Assembly (NCBI GenBank): GCA_034408745.1
Contig: JAWXCM010000012.1
Location: forward strand, 41,086-105,085
From: JAWXCM01 sp034408745
Lineage (GTDB): Bacteria; Acidobacteriota; Terriglobia; Bryobacterales; Bryobacteraceae
Direction of reading: 5' to 3'
DNA length: 64,000 nt
The notes under the pieces are model-generated. The model was not told where the DNA came from. It searched no databases and saw only the letters and a list, made by a program, of their open reading frames with translations. Below are positions 58,949-64,000 of the stretch, piece after piece; the stretch's first letter is position 1, and each line of letters begins with the position of its first letter. A program made the translations under genes and the position numbers.

Positions 58949-61900
58949 ATGAAGCGGGTGTTGTTGCTGACGTTTATGGCGATTCTGTTCGAATTTGCCA
59001 TGGTTGCGCAGACCGGGTCCATTGCTGGAACAGTCTCCGACTCTTCCGGCGCCGTCGTCCCCGGGGCTAAAGTGACCGTTAAGAACGCGGCCACTGCGTT
59101 CAGCCGCTCCACCGAATCCACGGGAACGGGCACATGGTCAATGCCCGCGGTTCCGCCAGGCAGCTACACCCTGACCGTGGAAGCAAAGGGCTTCTCGACG
59201 GCAAAGTTCGAAGCCGTCACTCTCACCGTGGCGCAGTCGCTGCAGCTCAACGCGACATTGTCGCCGGGCGCGGTGTCAGAGGTGGTGGAGGTGAGCGCCG
59301 CGGCGGCTCCCATAATCGAGCTGGAAAATGCGCAGATCAGCAATATCATCACGTCGAAGAAGATTCAGCAACTGCCGCTGGTAACCCGCAACCCGTACGA
59401 TCTGGTGCTGTTGTCCCCCGGCACGATTCAGTCCAACAGCGCGCTGGGCGGATTCTCCGTGAACGGGTCGCGGGAGCGGAACAACAACTTCCTGCTGGAC
59501 GGCGTGGACAATAACGACGCCTCGGTGCCCGGCATTCCCGGTGGCGCGACGAACCTGAATCCCGATTCCACCGAAGAATTCCGCGTAATTACAAATAATT
59601 TCCTGGCCGAATATGGCCGGAACACCGGCGCAATCATTGAGGTGGTAACAAAAGGCGGCACCAACACCCTGAAGGGCAACGCCTACTGGTTCGGCCGCTA
59701 CAACGCAATGGCCGCCCGGGACTGGTTTAACCCGAAAGGCGAGACTCAGCACCCGTTCGTGCGCAACATGTTCGGCGGTTCGATTGGCGGACCTGTCATT
59801 AAGGACCGAACGTTCTTCTTCTTCAATAATGAATGGCAGCGTTTCCGGACGACGCTGACCCAGCAGTCGACACTGCCGACGGCGGAGTTTAAGTCCGGGC
59901 TGTTTACGTGGCGCGGGTCGACGGTTGATCTGCGGACGCCGACCTCGGCCAGCAACGCGCAGCGCGTGCCGCTGGACCCAACCATGCAGAAAGTGTTCGC
60001 GCTGCTGCCCAATCCCAACGGCGAAAAGGTCGACGATATTCGTGGCATTTATCGGTTCCCGAGCACCTCGCGCACCGATTCGGCAAACCTGGCTTTCCGG
60101 GTCGACCACCGGTTCAACGACAGACACAGCCTGAATCTGCGCTACAGCTACAACGGAGCTCGCGATCCCAACGGCTCGTTCGACGAACTCTTTCCCGGCT
60201 TCGCAACCATTGGCGCGGAGTCGCAGGGACACGGGATCGCGGCGAACTTCACCTCGGCCCTGACCCCTTCCGTGGTGAATCAGTTCCGCGCCGGTGTGAA
60301 CCGCTCCGATGTGCCGTTCTACTGCTCCGGCACAGGCGCGCTGGATTCTCTGCGGCAGACCGATGCGTTCGGCGCGGCGACGGATTACCTGATCGGCGGC
60401 ATTCCGGGAATCGGCTGCGGGAGCCTCGGCTCCAGCCTCGGCCAGACACGCCGAGCAGGCACCTGGAGCTTTGCCGACTCGCTGTCATTCGTGCGCGGGT
60501 CCCACAGCATGAAGGTGGGAGGGGAGTATCGATTTGTCTTTGAGAACGGCTACAACGGTTTCGGTTCGCGGCAGCAGCTGGATTTCGACTACTACACCAC
60601 GCTGAACCGGGCAGTGGTCCACATTAACCCGGCGCAGACATGCAGGCCCAACACCGGAGCTAACTGCGGGAGCACGCTGCTCCAGAACATGAGCGCTTCG
60701 CTGCTGGGCCTGGTCGGCTCGCAGGCGCAGTCACAGTATTTCGACGCGAAGGGCGTGCGCACGGCGAATGACAATCGCCGCCTCCGGCAAAAAGAATTCG
60801 CGGTATTTTTTCAGGATTCCTGGAAAATTCGACCGAATTTCACCATGACACTGGGTGCGCGCTACCAGCTTTTCGGTGTGCCGTACGAAGTTAATAATGG
60901 ACTGTCGAACCTGTTTAACGACGCCGCGGGCGCTGGCCCCATACAATTCACGATTGTGGGACGCGCGACCGGAGCTCGGCTGTACGACCCGGACCGCAAC
61001 AACATTGAGCCACGGTTTGGTTTCAGCTGGGATCCATTCCGCAAAGGCAAAACATCCGTGCGCGGCGGCTACGGCATTTTCCATGACCGGGTATTCGGCA
61101 ATCTGTTTGGAAATGTGAGGGGCAATCCTCCATTCCAGCAGGATTTCACGCGCACCATCCGTGCGGGCACCACATTGCCGGCCATCGGTCTGCCGCCAGT
61201 CCAGACTCCGTCGCTGAAGGTTCCCGAAGACTCGTACCTGTTCCCAACGCTGTTCGCGCGGGACGTGCGGAACCCGATCAGCCAAAACTGGAACATGGGC
61301 GTGCAGCACGAGCTGACTCACGGACTCAGCCTGGATCTGGCATATGTCGGATCCAAGGCTAACCGGCTGTTTCGGGTAGTGGACGGCAATCCGCCGCAGC
61401 CCGCCATCATTCGTCGACTCCTGGCCACGGGAACCGATCCGGAGGAACTACAGTTCGACGGGCTGACGTTCCACAATCCGCCGGTATCGTACAACACAGC
61501 GATATTTCCGTCACTGATTAAAACGATCGGCAACTCCACGTATCACTCCCTGCAGGCACGGGCATCGCAGCGCTTCGGCGATCGTTTTGAGATCGACGCC
61601 GCGTACACCTGGGCGCATTCCATCGACGATGCCTCCGATCCGCTCGAGGCGACCGCGGGCAACCGGTCCTTTCCCCGCAATTCGCTCGACCTGCATCAGG
61701 AGCGGGGCAATTCCGGCTTCGACGTCCGGCAGCGGCTTGTCCTGACATATTCGCTCGATTTGCCGTTCGGTAAAGGGCAGAAGCACCTGACGCGCGGGCC
61801 GGGTGCATGGGTGCTGGGAAACTGGCAGCTGAGCGGTTTCTCCACGTTCCAGACTGGACTGCCGTTCGACATCTTCGGCGAGGTCGACAACCAGCACACC

Positions 61901-62284
61901 AGTGTGGCGTCTCGAGTAGATCTGGTGGGCACGCCGTTGATCCCCGCCGGGACCCCGCGCAATCAGACTGGCCCCTTGATGTCGGCATTCCGGAACGCTC
62001 CGCTGGGGTTGACGCGCATCCCGACACTCGGGCGGAATGTGTTTTACGGTCCGGGGCAGCTCAACACGGATCTGTCGCTGGTGAAAGAGATGACGTTCGG
62101 CGAGCGGTTCCGCACGCAGTTGCGGGTGGAAGCGTACAACGTGTTCAACCGGCCCCAGTTCGGTCAGCCTGGCCAGTCCCTTGCGAACCCGGGAACGTTT
62201 GGCCTGTCCACCGACACTGTGGCGCGTCCCGACGGCACCACGTCGAACCGGCAGCTCCAACTCGCGCTTAAGATAAATTTTTAG
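58949..62284 (+). CDS. TonB-dependent receptor with carboxypeptidase-regulatory N-domain (Oar-like)
   Basis: About 1111 residues from ATG 58949, with a signal peptide (MKRVLLLTFMAILFEFAMVA). Residues about 24-105 form a carboxypeptidase-regulatory beta-sandwich (GSIAGTVSDSSGAVVPGAKV). A plug domain follows with FSVNGSRERNNNFLLDGVDN and EYGRNTGAIIEVVTKGGTN. The rest is a long beta-barrel ending in LQLALKINF, with the terminal Phe expected of outer-membrane proteins. This Oar-like type is greatly expanded in Acidobacteria and imports oligosaccharides or other large substrates. The DUF1080 gene is directly upstream. Confidence 0.93.
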   Translation: MKRVLLLTFMAILFEFAMVAQTGSIAGTVSDSSGAVVPGAKVTVKNAATAFSRSTESTGTGTWSMPAVPPGSYTLTVEAKGFSTAKFEAVTLTVAQSLQLNATLSPGAVSEVVEVSAAAAPIIELENAQISNIITSKKIQQLPLVTRNPYDLVLLSPGTIQSNSALGGFSVNGSRERNNNFLLDGVDNNDASVPGIPGGATNLNPDSTEEFRVITNNFLAEYGRNTGAIIEVVTKGGTNTLKGNAYWFGRYNAMAARDWFNPKGETQHPFVRNMFGGSIGGPVIKDRTFFFFNNEWQRFRTTLTQQSTLPTAEFKSGLFTWRGSTVDLRTPTSASNAQRVPLDPTMQKVFALLPNPNGEKVDDIRGIYRFPSTSRTDSANLAFRVDHRFNDRHSLNLRYSYNGARDPNGSFDELFPGFATIGAESQGHGIAANFTSALTPSVVNQFRAGVNRSDVPFYCSGTGALDSLRQTDAFGAATDYLIGGIPGIGCGSLGSSLGQTRRAGTWSFADSLSFVRGSHSMKVGGEYRFVFENGYNGFGSRQQLDFDYYTTLNRAVVHINPAQTCRPNTGANCGSTLLQNMSASLLGLVGSQAQSQYFDAKGVRTANDNRRLRQKEFAVFFQDSWKIRPNFTMTLGARYQLFGVPYEVNNGLSNLFNDAAGAGPIQFTIVGRATGARLYDPDRNNIEPRFGFSWDPFRKGKTSVRGGYGIFHDRVFGNLFGNVRGNPPFQQDFTRTIRAGTTLPAIGLPPVQTPSLKVPEDSYLFPTLFARDVRNPISQNWNMGVQHELTHGLSLDLAYVGSKANRLFRVVDGNPPQPAIIRRLLATGTDPEELQFDGLTFHNPPVSYNTAIFPSLIKTIGNSTYHSLQARASQRFGDRFEIDAAYTWAHSIDDASDPLEATAGNRSFPRNSLDLHQERGNSGFDVRQRLVLTYSLDLPFGKGQKHLTRGPGAWVLGNWQLSGFSTFQTGLPFDIFGEVDNQHTSVASRVDLVGTPLIPAGTPRNQTGPLMSAFRNAPLGLTRIPTLGRNVFYGPGQLNTDLSLVKEMTFGERFRTQLRVEAYNVFNRPQFGQPGQSLANPGTFGLSTDTVARPDGTTSNRQLQLALKINF

Positions 62285-62346
62285 TTGCGCTGAAATCCAA
62301 CGCGCCAGGGCATTCGTAGTGACTGCTGGAAAGGAGATCTAATCTC

Positions 62347-62433
62347 ATGACAGCAAGTGCCACTCCCAGTCCCGTCGACCTGGTCCGGAGCCTTTACGAG
62401 GCGTTCGGCCGGGGAGACATCCCATTTATGAGC
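62347..62433 (+). pseudogene. truncated SnoaL/NTF2-like gene remnant
   Basis: The ATG at 62347 has a very good AAGGAGAT ribosome site. It opens VDLVRSLYEAFGRGDIPFM, the usual N-terminus of SnoaL/NTF2-like proteins. After about 28 codons the sequence becomes the reverse complement of the response regulator's 3' end. The frame stays open through that gene's antisense strand, but the family similarity does not. It is best read as a gene cut by a rearrangement, or a hybrid open frame; only the first about 85 bases look native. Confidence 0.7.
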
Positions 62434-62817
62434 TCAGCCGCCAACCAGGCCCTTGATGGTGGCGCCGATCTGCAGAAATTCGTCGAGCCCGGTGGGCTTG
62501 CGGATGTAGCAAGTGGCTCCAAGCCGAAGTGCTTCATCCCGGTCCGCCGGGGAATCGGACGACGTAAGGACGATGACAGGCAGCTCCTTGCCTGCGCTCC
62601 GGCGAATCGATTCAAGAACTTCGCCACCGCTGCGTTTCGGCATGTTCAGGTCAAGCAGGACGATATCGGGAAGCACGGTCTGGCTGGCCACAAGGTCCAT
62701 GGCGGCCTCTCCGTCAGGCGCGACCGTCATCTCGAACTCCACACCATGCTCGCGCAGAGCCTCTTCGATGAGGTACACGTCGGCCGGGTTATCTTCCGCG
62801 AGCAAAATCCGAATCAT
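62434..62817 (-). CDS. single-domain response regulator (Rcp1-like receiver)
   Basis: 127 residues, receiver domain only. The acidic pocket is in ILLAEDNPADVYLIEEAL; the phospho-acceptor Asp56 is in DIVLLDLNMPKRSGG; the Thr/Ser switch is in PVIVLTSSDSPADRDEA, and the conserved Lys is in CYIRKPTGLDEF. The LAEDNPADVYLIEEAL opening marks the Rcp1-type group, often found with hybrid histidine kinases or phytochromes. No output domain or partner kinase is in the window. Its 3' end meets the SnoaL remnant. Confidence 0.93.
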   Translation of the reverse strand: MIRILLAEDNPADVYLIEEALREHGVEFEMTVAPDGEAAMDLVASQTVLPDIVLLDLNMPKRSGGEVLESIRRSAGKELPVIVLTSSDSPADRDEALRLGATCYIRKPTGLDEFLQIGATIKGLVGG

Positions 62818-62934
62818 TCATTCATCCTGAGAAACAAACGGTGCATCCCACATTGTAACGAAGCTACAGCCCGTCACAGCGTTCCCTAACTGTTGCTAGT
62901 TTTTCAATCGGCAGAAAGCACCCCTTGACGGAAC

Positions 62935-62963
62935 GAGATAAACGCGCATCTTCTTGCTATAGT
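62935..62963 (+). promoter_or_regulatory. sigma70-type promoter for the molybdenum hydroxylase operon
   Basis: TTGACG (62935-62940) and TATAGT (62958-62963) are separated by exactly 17 bases. Transcription would start near 62970, about 28 bases before the GTG of the iron-sulfur subunit gene; GGAAGGG gives a good ribosome site. This is the best promoter match in the window. Confidence 0.8.
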
Positions 62964-62997
62964 GTTTGTCTGAATACCGAAAGGAAGGGTATGCGTA

Positions 62998-63636
62998 GTG
63001 AGTTCCATGAACGACTCCGATAAGCTGCGGAAGAAATCTGCTTTCTCCCGGCGCGGCTTCCTGCAGGGCGTGGGTGCTACCGGTGGCGCATTAGGCACTG
63101 GCATCCTGACACAGGAAGAAGCTCAGGCCCAGACGGCTAAAGGCGTGATTACGGGCGAGACGCCGATCACCCTGACCATCAACGGCAAGCCTTACAAGAC
63201 AACGGTCGAAGCGCGGAACACGCTGCTCGACGTCCTTCGTAACAACCTCGATTTGACGGCTGCCAAGCGCGTCTGCGACCGCGGGACTTGCGGCGCCTGC
63301 ACTGTGATCATGGAAGGCAAGGCTGTTTATGCCTGCACCGTGCTTGCGATCGAGGCGCAGGGCAGGAAGATCGAGACGCTCGAAGGGCTCTCGACAGGCA
63401 ACACGCGACACCCTCTGATCGACGCGTTCGTCAACAACGACGCTCAGCAGTGCGGGTACTGCACCCCGGGCTTCGTCATGGCGTCGAAGGCGATGCTGGA
63501 CCGCACGCCCAGCCCGACAGAGCAGCAGGTGAAAGAACATCTGGGCGGAAATCTCTGCCGTTGCGGCACTTACATGGGTATTCGCAAGGCGGTTGTGGAA
63601 GCTTCGAAGCAACTGAAGGGAGGCGCCCGTGCCTAA
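62998..63636 (+). CDS. exported [2Fe-2S] subunit of a molybdenum hydroxylase (xanthine dehydrogenase/aldehyde oxidase family)
   Basis: 212 residues from GTG 62998. The N-terminus carries a Tat signal (SRRGFLQGVGATGGALGTGI). A plant-type ferredoxin domain follows with RVCDRGTCGACTVIMEGKAV, whose Cys set binds the first cluster. The second cluster lies in QQCGYCTPGFVMASK and LGGNLCRCGTYMGIRKAV. The Tat signal on the small subunit suggests a periplasmic PaoABC-like enzyme that oxidises aldehydes or aromatic compounds. The large subunit gene starts within its last codons. Confidence 0.93.
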   Translation: MSSMNDSDKLRKKSAFSRRGFLQGVGATGGALGTGILTQEEAQAQTAKGVITGETPITLTINGKPYKTTVEARNTLLDVLRNNLDLTAAKRVCDRGTCGACTVIMEGKAVYACTVLAIEAQGRKIETLEGLSTGNTRHPLIDAFVNNDAQQCGYCTPGFVMASKAMLDRTPSPTEQQVKEHLGGNLCRCGTYMGIRKAVVEASKQLKGGARA

Positions 63637-64000
63637 CTATAGCTGGCCGGAAATGAAAGACCGGAAGGTCATCGGCAAAGGCATCAAGCGCGCCGACGGC
63701 ATTCCGAAAGCGAGTGGCAAGGCGAAGTATCCGTCCGATCTCAACCCTCCAAACCTTCTGCATGCCGTGTTTCTGACCAGCCCGCATGCCCACGCGAGGG
63801 TGAAGAGCGTCGACATCAGCGCCGCCGAGAACATGAAGGGCGTCACGGCGGTCCGCGTGATCTCAGGCCCGGGCACGGAACTGCAGTGGGCGGGTACCGA
63901 AGTCGCGGTAGTCGCTGCCGAGAAGGAATCCATCGCACGCGACGCGGTGAAGGCCATCAAGGTCGACTACGAAGTGCTTCCGCACGTGGTGCGTGAGGAA
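63629..64000 (+). CDS. molybdopterin-binding large subunit of the hydroxylase (N-terminal part, cut by window edge)
   Basis: 124 codons are visible from GTG 63629, which overlaps the upstream stop by 8 bases (GTGCCTAA); the rest lies beyond base 64000. The start reads PNYSWPEMKDRKVIGKGIKR, followed by GKAKYPSDLNPPNLLHAV and LTSPHAHARVKSVDISAA, typical of the aldehyde oxidase/xanthine dehydrogenase first domain. The later AGTEVAVVAAEKESIARDAV segment continues that domain. It holds the molybdenum cofactor in the complete enzyme. No separate export signal is seen, so it would be carried across with the Tat-signalled small subunit. Confidence 0.9.
   Translation, partial: MPNYSWPEMKDRKVIGKGIKRADGIPKASGKAKYPSDLNPPNLLHAVFLTSPHAHARVKSVDISAAENMKGVTAVRVISGPGTELQWAGTEVAVVAAEKESIARDAVKAIKVDYEVLPHVVREE

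Noticed and set aside
62434..62889. C-terminal part of the plus-strand 180-codon frame as a native protein
   Set aside because: It is the exact antisense of a complete receiver domain; only the first about 28 codons show family character.
1..64000. CRISPR arrays, tRNA or rRNA genes, insertion sequences
   Set aside because: No regularly spaced repeats, cloverleaf-type structures, rRNA core sequences or transposase motifs were seen on either strand.

Overview
The window looks like a high-GC soil bacterium, most likely an acidobacterium of the Solibacter/Bryobacter type. This is inferred from gene content: an Oar-like TonB receptor with a carboxypeptidase-regulatory N-domain, Tat-exported sugar oxidoreductase and enolase-superfamily enzymes, a PEP-CTERM protein, DUF1080-type proteins and many M28 peptidases. 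No rRNA, tRNA, CRISPR array or insertion sequence was seen.

Region 1 (about 38.9 kb down to base 1, all minus strand) is one long exopolysaccharide/capsule gene cluster of 34 genes with almost no space between them; many stop and start codons overlap. It begins with a NusG-like (UpxY/RfaH-type) antiterminator and a small RHH-like protein. These are followed by a Wzc-type tyrosine autokinase, an ABC exporter (Wzm, and Wzt with a polymer-binding C-domain), a nonulosonic-acid cassette (NeuB, NeuC, NeuA) with a methyltransferase and an AsnB-type amidotransferase, six glycosyltransferases, an SDR and a Gfo/Idh enzyme, an O-antigen ligase/polymerase, a uronic-acid 4-epimerase, two PaaK/CapK-like adenylate-forming enzymes around two methyltransferases, a phosphoglycosyl transferase, a DegT aminotransferase and a FlaA1/CapD-type dehydratase. 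An MBOAT-SGNH O-acetylation pair, four secreted proteins (beta-helix, Ig-like, propeller-like, HYDIN/choice-of-anchor-D) and the start of a Wza-like export protein complete it. Together they predict a complex acidic, amidated, methylated and acetylated surface polymer. The heptamer AGTAAGT is strongly over-represented in this region, in all reading frames, but not in the rest of the window.

Region 2 (38.9-39.3 kb) is the non-coding head of the cluster. It holds a palindrome in the antiterminator leader, a second hairpin, a candidate 39-residue Cys-rich peptide gene on the plus strand and a strong bidirectional hairpin before a PEP-CTERM gene.

Region 3 (39.3-55.6 kb) is ordinary genome with mixed strands: a histidine phosphatase, an OmpA/MotB-like protein that may be frameshifted, a GH10 xylanase, M28 peptidases, a Tat-exported Gfo/Idh oxidoreductase, an exported mandelate-racemase-family dehydratase, nrfHA (nitrite to ammonia) with an FNR-like box, acylphosphatase, a KDG-type sugar kinase and a DsbA-like protein.

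Region 4 (55.6-64 kb) holds a peroxide-defence group (Fur/PerR-type regulator, AhpC, AhpD, a flavin/PNP-oxidase-fold protein), a DUF1080 protein, a large TonB-dependent receptor, a truncated SnoaL-like remnant abutting a single-domain response regulator, and the start of an exported molybdenum hydroxylase operon cut by the window edge.
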